The translations under genes and the position numbers were made by a program. The notes beneath the pieces were generated by a model. The model did no database searches, was not told where the DNA came from, and was given only the letters and a program-made list of their open reading frames with translations. DNA of 64,000 nt, from assembly GCF_965249985.1 (NCBI RefSeq), contig NZ_OZ252280.1; one strand, given 5' to 3'. The DNA is from Algiphilus sp022763315 (GTDB lineage Bacteria; Pseudomonadota; Gammaproteobacteria; Nevskiales; Nevskiaceae). This document shows, piece after piece, positions 53,114 through 61,745 of this stretch (position 1 is its first letter; the number at the start of each line of letters is the position of its first letter).

Positions 53114-53117
53114 CCCC

Positions 53118-54071
53118 ATGGAGCGCGGCGAACGCTTCTACTACATCCATCGCCGCCTGCGCAGCGGCGCCTGTCTTCCGCTACAGCATTTTCTCGATCA
53201 CCTTGAGGTGTCGCGCGCCACCTTCAAGCGCGATATTGAATACCTGCGCGACCGCTACCGCGCCCCCATCGTCTATGACCGCGATGCCGGTGGTTACCGC
53301 TACGACCGCGCGAACCCCGATGACGCCCGTTTTGAACTGCCCGGCCTGTGGTTTTCTCCCGAGGAACTGCATGGCCTGCTGACCATGGACGCGCTCATGC
53401 AGCAAATGGATCAAGAAATGCTGGGCGAACCCCTGGCGCTGCTGCGACAGCGTCTGGTCGACCTGCTCGGCGAGCAGGGCATCGCCCTGGAACAACTGCA
53501 GAAGCGCGTGCACGTCTTTCAGACCGGCGTTCGCCGTCGCATCTCAAGCAGCTTCCCGACGGTGGCGCACGCGGTGATGACGCGACGTAGGCTGCGCATG
53601 CGCTACTGGACGCGGTCGCGGGACTCGGTGACGGAACGTGTGGTGTCGCCGCAGCGGCTGATCTTCTACCGTGGCAACTGGTATCTCGATGGCTGGTGCC
53701 ATCTTCGCGACGGCCTGCGCAATTTCTCGGTAGACGCCATCGTTGAGGTGGAACCGCTCACCGATGACGCTCTCGACATTGAGGCCGGCACATTGCAGGC
53801 CGAGCTGGGCGCCGCTTACGGCATTTTCTCCGGCCAGCCCGACCAGTGGGCCGTGCTGCGCTTCTCCGCCGAGCGGTCGCGCTGGGTGAAAGACGAGCTC
53901 TGGCATCCCGAACAGGAATCCAGCGTCGATGCGCAGGGCTGCTGTACGCTGCGCATTCCCTATCATCACGATGAAGAATTGGTGGGGGAGATCCTCCGCC
54001 ACGGACGCGAAGTGGAAGTCCTCGCCCCGGAAGCCCTGCGCAAACGGGTGCGCGAGGCGGCTAGCCGATAA
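53118..54071 (+). CDS. WYL-domain transcriptional regulator (YafY family)
   Basis: The 317-residue protein has an N-terminal helix-turn-helix (HFLDHLEVSRATFKRDIEYL, about residues 24-43) and a WYL domain, with the motif FYRGNWYLDGWCHLRDGLRN at about residue 190. Such proteins sense a ligand or nucleic acid and are often tied to stress responses. It starts four bases after the tetR stop, so it is in the same transcript. No DNA-damage genes are adjacent. Confidence 0.9.
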   Translation: MERGERFYYIHRRLRSGACLPLQHFLDHLEVSRATFKRDIEYLRDRYRAPIVYDRDAGGYRYDRANPDDARFELPGLWFSPEELHGLLTMDALMQQMDQEMLGEPLALLRQRLVDLLGEQGIALEQLQKRVHVFQTGVRRRISSSFPTVAHAVMTRRRLRMRYWTRSRDSVTERVVSPQRLIFYRGNWYLDGWCHLRDGLRNFSVDAIVEVEPLTDDALDIEAGTLQAELGAAYGIFSGQPDQWAVLRFSAERSRWVKDELWHPEQESSVDAQGCCTLRIPYHHDEELVGEILRHGREVEVLAPEALRKRVREAASR

Positions 54072-54153
54072 GCGGCGGCCGGTATGGCCAGCAGGCTCAC
54101 CCTATGAGCCTCCGAGCACACAGGATGGGCCAGTCCCTCCCAAGGAGCTCTCC

Positions 54154-54384
54154 ATGTCTGCTCATGCCCATTCCGCCCCCTGCAACCGTAAGCTGCGTCC
54201 GCGCCGTCATCGAAGCCCGCTCAGCCGCGAGCGCCAGGCGCCACAGGCTCCCCTTCCGTTGGCGCCTCCCGCTCGCCCCCTACGCGCGGAAGAACAGACC
54301 GCGCAGGCGCAAACCACGGTCAAGCCCTGGCAAGTGGCGTTGGGTGTGCTCGCGCTGCTGTGCAGTGGCATCGACCTGGGCTAG
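54154..54384 (+). CDS. Small basic protein of unknown function
   Basis: An ATG at 54154 with AAGGAG nine bases upstream opens a 76-residue frame. The N-terminal half is rich in Arg, Pro and Ala; the end has a hydrophobic segment (WQVALGVLALLCSGIDLG). It could be a small single-pass membrane protein. I do not recognise it, and it might be a chance frame, though the ribosome site is good. Confidence 0.45.
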   Translation: MSAHAHSAPCNRKLRPRRHRSPLSRERQAPQAPLPLAPPARPLRAEEQTAQAQTTVKPWQVALGVLALLCSGIDLG

Positions 54385-54391
54385 AGCGGTA

Positions 54392-54880
54392 TCAGCTTCC
54401 CGGTGGGAGCTTCTCGCTCTTGTCGACCTGCAGTTCGGCAGCGGCAAAGCCTTCGGCCTTGATCTCCAAGGGCGGGCAAGCGGTGCGCTCGGGCCGGGTC
54501 GAGCCATGGAAGCAGTAGTCCACTTCCATCTCGATATGCAATTGATCGCAGGGCGTGGTGCTGTTCAGACCGGTCTGCACCCGGTCCTCGGAGATACCGG
54601 CGTCGTCCCAACCGCGGAAAACCAACTGCAGTGGCAGGCGGGTGGCGGCGCCATCGCGCACATCCACGAAGGCGATGTCGCCATACAGTGCATCCAACCC
54701 CGTAGCCTGCTTATTGACCCGCGCCACGCGCGCGGGCGTGCATACACCTTCGGCATTCTCGTGGGCCGAGAAGGCAAGCAACACGCGATCGGCTGGCACC
54801 GCCGCTTCCTGAGACGCCACGCCGCAAGACACCAAGGCCAGCGCGCACGCGGCGCACAGCACTGTCGATACGTTTTTCAC
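54392..54880 (-). CDS. Putative lipoprotein of unknown function
   Basis: From a GTG at 54880, preceded by GGAGGGGG, the 162-residue product begins MKNVSTVLCAACALALVSC, a lipoprotein signal with Cys at about residue 19. The mature domain (LLAFSAHENAEGVC onward) has four further Cys residues. No family is recognised. The frame extends to 54943, but similarity to a signal peptide begins only at the GTG. Confidence 0.7.
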   Translation of the reverse strand: MKNVSTVLCAACALALVSCGVASQEAAVPADRVLLAFSAHENAEGVCTPARVARVNKQATGLDALYGDIAFVDVRDGAATRLPLQLVFRGWDDAGISEDRVQTGLNSTTPCDQLHIEMEVDYCFHGSTRPERTACPPLEIKAEGFAAAELQVDKSEKLPPGS

Positions 54881-54983
54881 GGAACCCCCTCCCCTTGCCG
54901 ATCCTGTGAACACAGTATCGCGAACCGTGCGTGGCGACGCCAATCAGCGGCAGACCCGGAGCGCCCGGTCAGCCAGGAGCATC

Positions 54984-55976
54984 CTAATGCGAACGTGCGC
55001 TGCGGCGGGTCTTCTTGATCAGATACATGGAGGCATCCGCCCGCGCCAAGACGCGTTCAGCGTCCACCTCTCCCGCTTCCGCGGATGTCAGACCGATGCT
55101 TCCACCGCCCGGGGCGATGATGAGCCCCCGGTCCTCGAAGGGGGCGCTGAGCGCGCGTTGCAGACGATCGCGCAGCGCATCGGGCTGCGCCGATGTGGTT
55201 ACCACCACGAATTCGTCGCCGCCGTAGCGGGCCACCAGGTCGCCGGCGCGTACCGCGTCGCCGAGCCGTTGCGCCACCTGGATCAGAAAGCGATCGCCTA
55301 CATCATGGCCATGGGTATCGTTGATGGCCTTGAAGCCATCCAGGTCGATGAACAGCACATGCACCGGGTGGCCGTGGCGCTCCGCCGTCTGCAGCTTTTC
55401 ACGCAAGCCTGGCATGAGACCGCGGCGGTTGATCACCCCCGTCAACGCATCGATGCGGCTTTCCGCCGAAAGACTTTCATTGGCGCGTCGCAAGTCGATG
55501 ATGGCCTGCTCTCTTTCCACCTGATGTGCGATCAACCGGGCAAACAATGACAGCAGGTTCAAGGTCTCGCCTTGGAGCCGGTGCCGGTCCGCACTGGCCG
55601 CACACAGGGTTCCGTACAGAGCCCCGTCGGCTCGCTGCACCGGATGACTCAGATAGGTCTGGATGCCCAACGCGCGAGCCGCAGCCGAGTCCCCCCATAT
55701 CCCGGGCACGTCATCGGTATAGGGGCGCTCTTCCTCCAGAGCGCGCTTGCACAGGGTATCGTCCCAATCGACCGAAAGACCCTCCGGGATCGTCATCGCG
55801 CGGGTATTGCGCGCGTACAGAATGTGCTGCTGGCCGGCTACGAGATCGACGGTGGTCAGGTAGGTCGACTCCATACCGGTCACGGCCTCCAGCAGTTCGA
55901 GGATAGGGCGTGAAAGCGCTTCAAGATCCGTCGCCGCGCTGACGGCATGGGCGAGTTGTTCCAGGGTGGCTTGCAT
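54984..55976 (-). CDS. GAF-GGDEF diguanylate cyclase
   Basis: The protein makes the second messenger cyclic di-GMP. From ATG 55976 it has 330 residues: a GAF sensor domain (about residues 5-160) and a GGDEF domain (about 175-325) with VLFIDLDGFKAINDTHGH and the catalytic ARYGGDEFVVV. The inhibitory RxxD site is not evident before the GGDEF motif. The frame continues upstream to 56186 without recognisable sequence. Its ligand is unknown. Confidence 0.92.
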   Translation of the reverse strand: MQATLEQLAHAVSAATDLEALSRPILELLEAVTGMESTYLTTVDLVAGQQHILYARNTRAMTIPEGLSVDWDDTLCKRALEEERPYTDDVPGIWGDSAAARALGIQTYLSHPVQRADGALYGTLCAASADRHRLQGETLNLLSLFARLIAHQVEREQAIIDLRRANESLSAESRIDALTGVINRRGLMPGLREKLQTAERHGHPVHVLFIDLDGFKAINDTHGHDVGDRFLIQVAQRLGDAVRAGDLVARYGGDEFVVVTTSAQPDALRDRLQRALSAPFEDRGLIIAPGGGSIGLTSAEAGEVDAERVLARADASMYLIKKTRRSARSH

Positions 55977-56145
55977 GAATGCATTGTCAGGTTGCGTCGC
56001 ACCCCCATCAACCCAGGTCGATGCGCGGTAGCACCCGAATGACCGCGGGTAGCGCATACGCAGTGCGCGATGCGCGCCCCACCAATGCGGCTGGCGTCCG
56101 AAGCATGTCCAAACCTCAGCCTGCTGCGGCGATGTGCGCGTTCGA

Positions 56146-56448
56146 CTAGCGGCGAACTTCCTGCTCAAGGCGGCTGATACGCCCACCGGAGAAGTACACG
56201 CTCAGCGCGTACTTCTGATAACCGCTCCCGATATTCCAGTATTCCCAGCGCTGCCCGACTGCGGCGCCCACGCGATTCTCCAGGGTCAGTCGGGCGTTGG
56301 GCGTTCCGAGCACGGAAGCCACTTCCGCTCGCGAATCGCCGAGCTGGATGAGTTGACCGCCAAAGCGGAAGCTCGAAATCTCGCGCGGTTGGGCACTGGC
56401 GATAGTGACCACTGCGGCGAGTAAGCCAAGGCAAACAATGCGCTGCAT
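56146..56448 (-). CDS. Small exported protein (DUF2845-like)
   Basis: The 100-residue product has a signal peptide (QRIVCLGLLAAVVTIASAQ, cut near residue 20) and a compact domain with QLIQLGDSRAEVASVLGTPN, which recalls DUF2845/SmpA-like folds that start with a GDS..EV.. helix. The function is unknown. It uses ATG 56448; earlier in-frame codons run into the tRNA-Ser terminator. Confidence 0.7.
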   Translation of the reverse strand: MQRIVCLGLLAAVVTIASAQPREISSFRFGGQLIQLGDSRAEVASVLGTPNARLTLENRVGAAVGQRWEYWNIGSGYQKYALSVYFSGGRISRLEQEVRR

Positions 56449-56527
56449 GCGAAGGCTCCAATACCGGCGTATTCGCCAATGTACCTTGTCGATACCGATC
56501 AGGAGAGCGCCCCAAAGCAGACCGCAC

Positions 56528-56556
56528 AAAAAAGGGCTGACATGTGTCAGCCCTTT
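56528..56556 (-). terminator. Intrinsic terminator of tRNA-Ser
   Basis: On the minus strand AAAGGGCTGAC pairs perfectly with GTCAGCCCTTT (11 bp, four-base loop) and TTTTTTG runs on. It begins eight bases after the tRNA-Ser CCA. This is the strongest terminator I found in the window. Confidence 0.9.
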
Positions 56557-56564
56557 GGTGAGGA

Positions 56565-56655
56565 TGGCGGAGGGGGTGGGATTCGAACCCACGTGGGGCG
56601 TAAGCCCCCAACCGATTTCGAGTCGGTGCCGTTATGACCGCTTCGGTACCCCTCC
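56565..56655 (-). tRNA. tRNA-Ser (anticodon CGA)
   Basis: The 91-base tRNA has acceptor GGAGGGG pairing with CCCCTCC, D-loop with AGCGGTCATAA, anticodon loop CTCGAAA (anticodon CGA, reading UCG), a long serine-type variable arm, T-arm GTGGGTTCGAATCCCAC, and an encoded CCA. It is alone, with four tandem repeats upstream that each carry a copy of its 5' end. Confidence 0.96.
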
Positions 56656-56781
56656 AGGGGTTCGCATTCTACAGAGGAGTGACGCTTTACGCGCCAGGTG
56701 CCGTCATGGTCCGGCCTGACAATAAATCCGTCAGGCGCTCCCCGTGCTGCGATGTGCCGCCGGCACATCGGTCACGGCTCG

Positions 56782-56800
56782 CCCACTTCGGACCCCCTCC
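56782..56800 (-). pseudogene. Truncated tRNA-Ser 5' end (unit 1)
   Basis: GGAGGGGGTCCGAAGTGGG matches the start of tRNA-Ser (GGAGGGGTACCGAAGCGG) with three changes, stopping just past D-loop G18-G19. Confidence 0.85.
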
Positions 56801-56926
56801 AGGGGTGCGCATTCTACAGAGGAGTGACGCTTTGCGCGCCAGGTGCCGTCATGGTCCGGCCTGACAATAAAACCGTCAGGCGCTCCCCGTGTTGCGATGT
56901 GCCGCCGGCACATCGGTCACGGCTCG

Positions 56927-56945
56927 CCCACTTCGGGCCCCCTCC
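56927..56945 (-). pseudogene. Truncated tRNA-Ser 5' end (unit 2)
   Basis: As in unit 1 with one further change (GGAGGGGGCCCGAAGTGGG), ending at the same D-loop position. Confidence 0.85.
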
Positions 56946-57071
56946 AGGGGTGCGCATTCTACCGAGGGGCGGCGCTTTACGCGCCAGGTGCCGTCATGGT
57001 CCGGCCTGACAATAAATCCGTCAGGCGCTCCCCGTGCTGCGATGTGCCGCCGGCACATCGGTCACGGCTCG

Positions 57072-57090
57072 CCCACTTCGGACCCCCTCC
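57072..57090 (-). pseudogene. Truncated tRNA-Ser 5' end (unit 3)
   Basis: Identical to the fragment of unit 1, 290 bases away from it. Confidence 0.85.
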
Positions 57091-57216
57091 AGGGGTGCGC
57101 ATTCTACAGAGGGGCGGCGCTTTGCGCGCCAGGTGCCGTCATGGTCCGGCCTGACGGCAAAACCGTCAGGCGCTCCCCGCGCTGCGATGGGCCGCCGGCA
57201 CATCGGTCACCGCTCG

Positions 57217-57234
57217 CCCACTTCGGGCCCGTCC
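57217..57234 (-). pseudogene. Truncated tRNA-Ser 5' end (unit 4)
   Basis: Similar to unit 2 but one base shorter in the acceptor part (GGACGGGCCCGAAGTGGG), the most degenerate of the four. Confidence 0.8.
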
Positions 57235-57332
57235 AGGGGTGCACACTTTACCGAGGCGCGGCGCTTTAGGCGCGACTTGACCAGTCACGGCTTAGGCTGC
57301 CGTAGGTGCACGTCCTACGCTACGCTGCGCGC

Positions 57333-58808
57333 ATGGCCTCTGACCGACAATGGCGCTTCGGATGGACCGAAGCCGGGGTGGTGCTGCGTGCGATCGCGTG
57401 GCTGCTCCTTGTCATGTTGCTGTCCACGCACAGCAGCCGAGAGAACGCGCTGCGGCAGGTCCACAAGACAGGGGTGTTGCGTGCCGCGATGGTCAATGAC
57501 CCGACCAGCTACTACCTCGGCCCGGCGGGCTATACCGGCTTCGACTATGACCTCATCAACGACTTTGCCGACTATCTGGGCGCTTCGCTGGATATCGTGC
57601 TGGTCGACACCCCCGAGGACGCCTTGGCGGTAGTCCGCTCAGGCAATGCGCAGATCGCAGCGATATCGATGCCGGTCACGGCAGAGCGGGCGGCAGCCAT
57701 GCGCTTCAGCCGCCCATTGCGCTATCGCACCCCGGAACTGGTGCGCAAGATGGGCAATGCGGAAGCGGAGCAGCTGGAAGCTCTGGCTTCTCCCATCATC
57801 GTTCCGCGCGGCAGCGCGCATGCGACCTGGCTTGCGCAGCTGGAAGAAGAGGTACCTTCGTTGAAGTGGGATACCCGTGCCGATGCCGAGCCGGAAGCCT
57901 TGCTGCGCGAGGTCGCCAGCGGCGATCTGGATCTGACGGTGGCGGGTTCTGATCTGGTCGCCATCACCAAGCGCTACTACCCGCGCCTGGCCGTGGTCCG
58001 CCAGCTGGGCGCACCGCGCCCGCTGGCCTGGGCGCTGGCGCCAGAGCGCGGCGAATCGCTCTATCGGGAACTCAGCCACTATCTGCGCCTGCTTGGCAGC
58101 AAGGAATTGCAGCGCCTTCGCGACCGCTATTTCGGCCATATCGAGCGCCTCGACTATGTCGATGCCGTCACCTTGGCGACGCACTTCGAAACCCGTCTGC
58201 CGCGATACCGCGAGAAGTTCGAGCAGGCGGCGAAGGAAAACGGCATCGACTGGCGTCTGCTGGCGGCGGTGGGCTATCAGGAATCACACTGGGACAATTC
58301 CGCGGTCAGTCCCACCGGGGTGCGCGGCATCATGCAGATCACGCAGCAGACAGCGCGCTTTCTGAAAATCTCGGATCGCACCGACCCCTCCGAAGCCATT
58401 GCCGGCGCCGCGCGCTACCTGCGCTCGCTGCACGGCCGTCTGCCAGAATCGATTCAGGAACCGGACCGCAGCTGGTTCATGCTGGCTGCCTACAACATCG
58501 GACTCGGGCATGTGCTGGATGCACGCCGCCTGACGCAGCGCATGGGCGACGACCCGGATCGCTGGGTGGATGTACGCGAACACCTGCCCCTACTGACGCA
58601 GCCCCGACACTACAAGCAGCTGCGCTACGGCTATGCGCGCGGGCCCGAAGCCGTGCATTACGTCGGCCACGTGCGCACCTACTTCGACATGCTGGTCTGG
58701 CTGACCAGCCGCGAGGAGGAAACGCCCGTGCCCGTAGATCCCCGGCCGCGCGAAATGCGCCCACCCAAGGGCGAGAATCCGCTGGCGATCGAGCAACCGC
58801 TGCTCTGA
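57333..58808 (+). CDS. mltF: Membrane-bound lytic murein transglycosylase F
   Basis: MltF cleaves peptidoglycan glycan strands. The 491-residue product has an N-terminal hydrophobic segment (VVLRAIAWLLLVMLL, about residues 16-30). A substrate-binding-protein-like domain (TGVLRAAMVNDPTSYYLG at about 45) is followed by an SLT catalytic domain. The catalytic Glu is in LLAAVGYQESHWD (about residue 310), then SPTGVRGIMQIT and LAAYNIGLGHVLDA. ATG 57333 is preferred to an in-frame GTG at 57306. Confidence 0.92.
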   Translation: MASDRQWRFGWTEAGVVLRAIAWLLLVMLLSTHSSRENALRQVHKTGVLRAAMVNDPTSYYLGPAGYTGFDYDLINDFADYLGASLDIVLVDTPEDALAVVRSGNAQIAAISMPVTAERAAAMRFSRPLRYRTPELVRKMGNAEAEQLEALASPIIVPRGSAHATWLAQLEEEVPSLKWDTRADAEPEALLREVASGDLDLTVAGSDLVAITKRYYPRLAVVRQLGAPRPLAWALAPERGESLYRELSHYLRLLGSKELQRLRDRYFGHIERLDYVDAVTLATHFETRLPRYREKFEQAAKENGIDWRLLAAVGYQESHWDNSAVSPTGVRGIMQITQQTARFLKISDRTDPSEAIAGAARYLRSLHGRLPESIQEPDRSWFMLAAYNIGLGHVLDARRLTQRMGDDPDRWVDVREHLPLLTQPRHYKQLRYGYARGPEAVHYVGHVRTYFDMLVWLTSREEETPVPVDPRPREMRPPKGENPLAIEQPLL

Positions 58809-58820
58809 GACGCGTGGGGT

Positions 58821-59153
58821 TCAGGGCAGCCGCAGGCGCTCCACGGGGCGGCCGTTGCCGATGTGCTCCTCGATGATCTCGTCGATATCCTCCTCGTCGA
58901 GATAGCGGTACCAGACGCCCTCCGGGTAGACCACCAACACCGGCCCCAGCTCGCAACGGTCCAGACAGCCCGCCATATTGACCCGGACCTGGCCTGGCCC
59001 GTTGCTGCCCAGCGCCTTGATGCGTTCCTTGGCATAGGCGCGTACCCGCTCGGCGCCGTGCGCGGCGCAGCACGGCCGCGCGGCGGTGGCGTCCCGCCGG
59101 TTGCAGCAGAAGAACAAATGGTGCTCGTAATACGGCGCTGGATGCTCGCTCAT
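58821..59153 (-). CDS. Thioredoxin-like (2Fe-2S) ferredoxin
   Basis: The 110-residue protein resembles the thioredoxin-fold 2Fe-2S ferredoxins. The first Cys cluster is HHLFFCCNRRD (about residue 16), and the second is NMAGCLDRCELGPVLVVYPE (about residues 59-78). An acidic C-terminal helix DEEDIDEIIEEHI follows. The partner is unknown. Its ATG overlaps the end of the DUF481 gene by four bases (ATGA), so they are co-transcribed. Confidence 0.88.
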   Translation of the reverse strand: MSEHPAPYYEHHLFFCCNRRDATAARPCCAAHGAERVRAYAKERIKALGSNGPGQVRVNMAGCLDRCELGPVLVVYPEGVWYRYLDEEDIDEIIEEHIGNGRPVERLRLP

Positions 59154-59887
59154 GGCGTTCCGAAGCGATAGCTCAGGTTGAGCGCGGTGTAGGTGTCGGT
59201 CTTGTCGTCGCCGGGTCCGACATCGGAATTGTTCAGTACGGTGTAGCTGAGCACCGCGAACAGGTTGCCCACCACCGACAGCCGCAATTCGGTGATCGAT
59301 TCCGTGGAGGTGTTGGCTGAGCCGGTCTCCACGTTGATCTGCTGACGTAGCTTGTTGGATTCAGCGATCTTCCACTCGTAGTCGAGACCGAAGCGGCCGA
59401 TACCCTCTGACTCCTGGGCGCCCTCGGGTTCCTGGAACTCGATCTGCCGAAGACCGCCGCCCAGTTCGACGTTAAGCGCGTGCCGATCGGTGTCGATCAA
59501 GCGGCGGCCATAACCCACCGTTTCGCTCGTGCGCTCGCGTACACCGCCGAAGAGATCCTTTTCGAACGACAGCGCGACGAAGGCAAAGTCGGCCTCGGTG
59601 AAGTTGAAGTCCAGCTTGTAGCCTGCTGTGTAGCGCTCTACCGTGCGGTCACCCTCGTCGGTGGTATTCAGTGCCTTGCCGCTGAGATGGTGTACCCAAT
59701 CAGTGGTATCCCATGTCAACGCCGCACTGGCGTTGGCGCTGCGCGATTCGCTGTTGCCGCTGGCCGCCACGAAGCCGGCGGCAAGATCACCCGACCAGCC
59801 CTTTGCGGCCTCGGCGGCATCCTCCGCGCTGGCGCCAAAGGCCGTACCTGCCAACAGACATGCGCCTACGAGACGCCCGGATGCCAT
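59150..59887 (-). CDS. DUF481 outer-membrane protein
   Basis: DUF481 (YdiY-like) proteins are predicted outer-membrane beta-barrels of unknown role. The 245-residue product has a signal peptide (RLVGACLLAGTAFGASA, about residues 5-21) and alternating strands such as TAGYKLDFNFTEADFAFVAL, ending in the aromatic C-terminus NLSYRFGTP. An in-frame ATG at 59908 is an alternative start. The frame upstream to 60556 is a shadow of the opposite gene. Confidence 0.82.
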   Translation of the reverse strand: MASGRLVGACLLAGTAFGASAEDAAEAAKGWSGDLAAGFVAASGNSESRSANASAALTWDTTDWVHHLSGKALNTTDEGDRTVERYTAGYKLDFNFTEADFAFVALSFEKDLFGGVRERTSETVGYGRRLIDTDRHALNVELGGGLRQIEFQEPEGAQESEGIGRFGLDYEWKIAESNKLRQQINVETGSANTSTESITELRLSVVGNLFAVLSYTVLNNSDVGPGDDKTDTYTALNLSYRFGTP

Positions 59888-59902
59888 GCGATACTGATTC
59901 CC

Positions 59903-61180
59903 GTGCATGAAAGCTTGCCAAGCAATGAAAGGCCGCGGAGTGTAGCAAGCGCCACCGCCTTGCTTGGGCGCGGCGAAGTCGCATCCAAGGCGCAACGCGT
60001 GCAAACGGAAGCGGACCGCTGTGTCAAATGCGGGCTGTGCCTGCCCCACTGCCCCACCTACGCCCTCGACCAGGAAGAGGCCGAGTCCCCACGCGGGCGC
60101 ATCGCGCTGCTGCAGGCCCTGGCCAGCGGGCAGGTCCAACCGGATGAGGCCATCACGACCGCCATCGACGACTGTCTGAGCTGCCGCGCCTGTGAGCGCG
60201 TCTGCCCTGCCGATGTGCGCTACGGGCAGCTCTTCGATGCCGGGCAGGCCCTGCTGGCGGCGCATGCGCCCGCGCGCGCACGGCAATCCCGACGTATGGC
60301 CATGCTGCTGCATCGTCCTGCCCTGCGCCGCATGGCCATGCGCGCACTCTTCCTGCTGCAGCGCCTCGGCCTCCTGAAGATGATGCAGTTTCTCCATGCA
60401 AGCACGCGACTCGGTGTGGCCTTGCGGCGGGTGCCGCCTCTGCCATGGGCGCGCCGTCCGCTTGAAGGGACGCCCCCTCCCGAAGGCCAGGTGGGTCTGT
60501 TCACCGGTTGTCTGGGCGAAGGCCCGGACCGGGAGGCGGTGCGCGCCGCTCAGCAATTGCTAGCCGCTGCGGGGTGGCGCTGGCACGCACCCCGGACACA
60601 GGACTGCTGCGGCGCCCTCGAACAGCACGGTGGAGATAGCCACTCAGCCGCATCCGCGATTCAGCGCAACGCCGCCGCCTTCGCCGGGCACGCCCACATC
60701 GTGTCGCTTGCCAGCGGTTGCACCGCTTGGCTCCAGGACGCTGACGACAGCGCCGATCCTCGCCCCTTTGGCGGACGGCTTCGCTCGCTATGGACCATGC
60801 TGCAGGATGCGCCGGAAGCGCTGCACCTCGCCGCGCGTCCGGAGCGCATTGCGATCTGGCTGCCCTGCACGCAACGCAATGTGCTGCGCGATGAGCAGGC
60901 CATGCTTGCCGTGCTTGGCACGGTGCCGCAAGCGGACATTGCGGTGCTGCCGACCTTCGACGGCTGTTGTGGCGCGGCCGGTCTGCATTTCCTGCAGCAG
61001 CCCGATCGCGCCGATCGCTTGGCTGCGCCCATCCTGCAGGCACTGCAGCAAAGACCCGTGGACCGCCTGCTCTGCGCCAATGTGGGCTGTCGTCTGCATC
61101 TGGCGTCCGCCTTGGGCGAGGCCGGTCTATCGATACCGGTAGAACATCCCGCGCAATGGCTGGCGTCCAGCCTGCGCTGA
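59903..61180 (+). CDS. Glycolate oxidase-type iron-sulfur protein (GlcF-like)
   Basis: The protein is an electron-transfer iron-sulfur subunit like GlcF or LutA. The product has two 4Fe-4S motifs (CVKCGLCLPHCP and CLSCRACERVCP) and two CCG domains (DCCGALEQHGG and FDGCCGAAG). From a GTG at 59903 it has 425 residues; a second GTG at 59999 would make it about 32 residues shorter and still keep all motifs. No GlcD or GlcE gene is adjacent, so the partner is elsewhere. The start overlaps the divergent gene's 5' region. Confidence 0.8.
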   Translation: MHESLPSNERPRSVASATALLGRGEVASKAQRVQTEADRCVKCGLCLPHCPTYALDQEEAESPRGRIALLQALASGQVQPDEAITTAIDDCLSCRACERVCPADVRYGQLFDAGQALLAAHAPARARQSRRMAMLLHRPALRRMAMRALFLLQRLGLLKMMQFLHASTRLGVALRRVPPLPWARRPLEGTPPPEGQVGLFTGCLGEGPDREAVRAAQQLLAAAGWRWHAPRTQDCCGALEQHGGDSHSAASAIQRNAAAFAGHAHIVSLASGCTAWLQDADDSADPRPFGGRLRSLWTMLQDAPEALHLAARPERIAIWLPCTQRNVLRDEQAMLAVLGTVPQADIAVLPTFDGCCGAAGLHFLQQPDRADRLAAPILQALQQRPVDRLLCANVGCRLHLASALGEAGLSIPVEHPAQWLASSLR

Positions 61181-61187
61181 GCGGCTG

Positions 61188-61745
61188 CTAGGAAGACGGT
61201 GCCGGCTGCTCCGGTGCTTGATAGGCATCCAAACGCGCCTGCAATTGCAGCAGGATGAGTTCTGCCAGTTCCCCCTGCAGGAATTCGCGCAGGCGCGCCT
61301 CTTCCGCCTCCTTGGGCAGAATCTGTTCACTCGGGAAGCTCAGCGCGCGTCGGGCCGTCAGGGTCTCGGGCTTGACCAGGATCTCGCCCGCGTTGGAACG
61401 CAGCAGATAAGTGGCCGACACGATGACGTCGAACTCAATGGCTCGGCCTTGCTGATCGATGGACAGCACTTCCGAGCGCTCTTCCACCTCGGTGATCACC
61501 AGAACGCTGTGCGCGCGACCGCGATCGCCGGTCACTGTGGCCCCCTGCCGGCGCAGGCGCGCGCCCAGGGCCACGGCCACCGGCGGATCGTCAACGGTAT
61601 AGGCGCTGTCGCTGTCGATGAACACGCGTTGCAGGGCATAGGGTAGGTCGCGACTGCCTTGCAGCTGAAAGCCGCAGGCTGTGAGCAGCGCGAGGCCGAG
61701 GCTCAGCCCCAGCAGCGCAGCACAGCGGCCGATAACCCGCCTCAT
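61188..61745 (-). CDS. lptE: LPS-assembly lipoprotein LptE
   Basis: LptE plugs the LptD barrel that inserts lipopolysaccharide into the outer membrane. The 185-residue product has a lipoprotein signal (LLGLSLGLALLTAC, Cys at residue 24) followed by GFQLQGSRDLPYALQRVFID and an acidic C-terminal helix. It follows leuS with an ATGA overlap, the classic leuS-lptE order. The holA gene usually next is not visible; the convergent GlcF-like gene follows instead. Confidence 0.92.
   Translation of the reverse strand: MRRVIGRCAALLGLSLGLALLTACGFQLQGSRDLPYALQRVFIDSDSAYTVDDPPVAVALGARLRRQGATVTGDRGRAHSVLVITEVEERSEVLSIDQQGRAIEFDVIVSATYLLRSNAGEILVKPETLTARRALSFPSEQILPKEAEEARLREFLQGELAELILLQLQARLDAYQAPEQPAPSS

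Larger units (their letters stand above)
56656..57274 (-). repeat. 145-bp tandem repeat array upstream of tRNA-Ser
   Basis: Four units (56656-56800, 56801-56945, 56946-57090, 57091-57234, the last 144 bp) and a partial fifth (57235-57274) precede tRNA-Ser. In transcription order a unit has a truncated tRNA-Ser 5' end, GCCGTGACC, hairpin GATGTGCC/GGCACATC, then hairpin GCCTGAC/GTCAGGC, then a leader with TAGAAT. Units 1 and 3 share variants, as do 2 and 4, implying duplication of a 290-bp dimer. The outermost unit is most divergent, with one broken stem pair. No open frame here is a gene. Confidence 0.9.

Noticed and set aside
56656..57234. CRISPR array
   Set aside because: Units are contiguous 145-bp tandem copies without variable spacers, and no cas genes are near.
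57306..57332. Earlier mltF start at a GTG
   Set aside because: It adds nine residues ahead of the ATG at 57333 without a better ribosome site or signal sequence.
56634..57633. Series of overlapping frames with repeated residues across the tRNA-Ser array
   Set aside because: The frames arise from tandem DNA repeats and run through tRNA sequence; no ribosome sites and no consistent frame.
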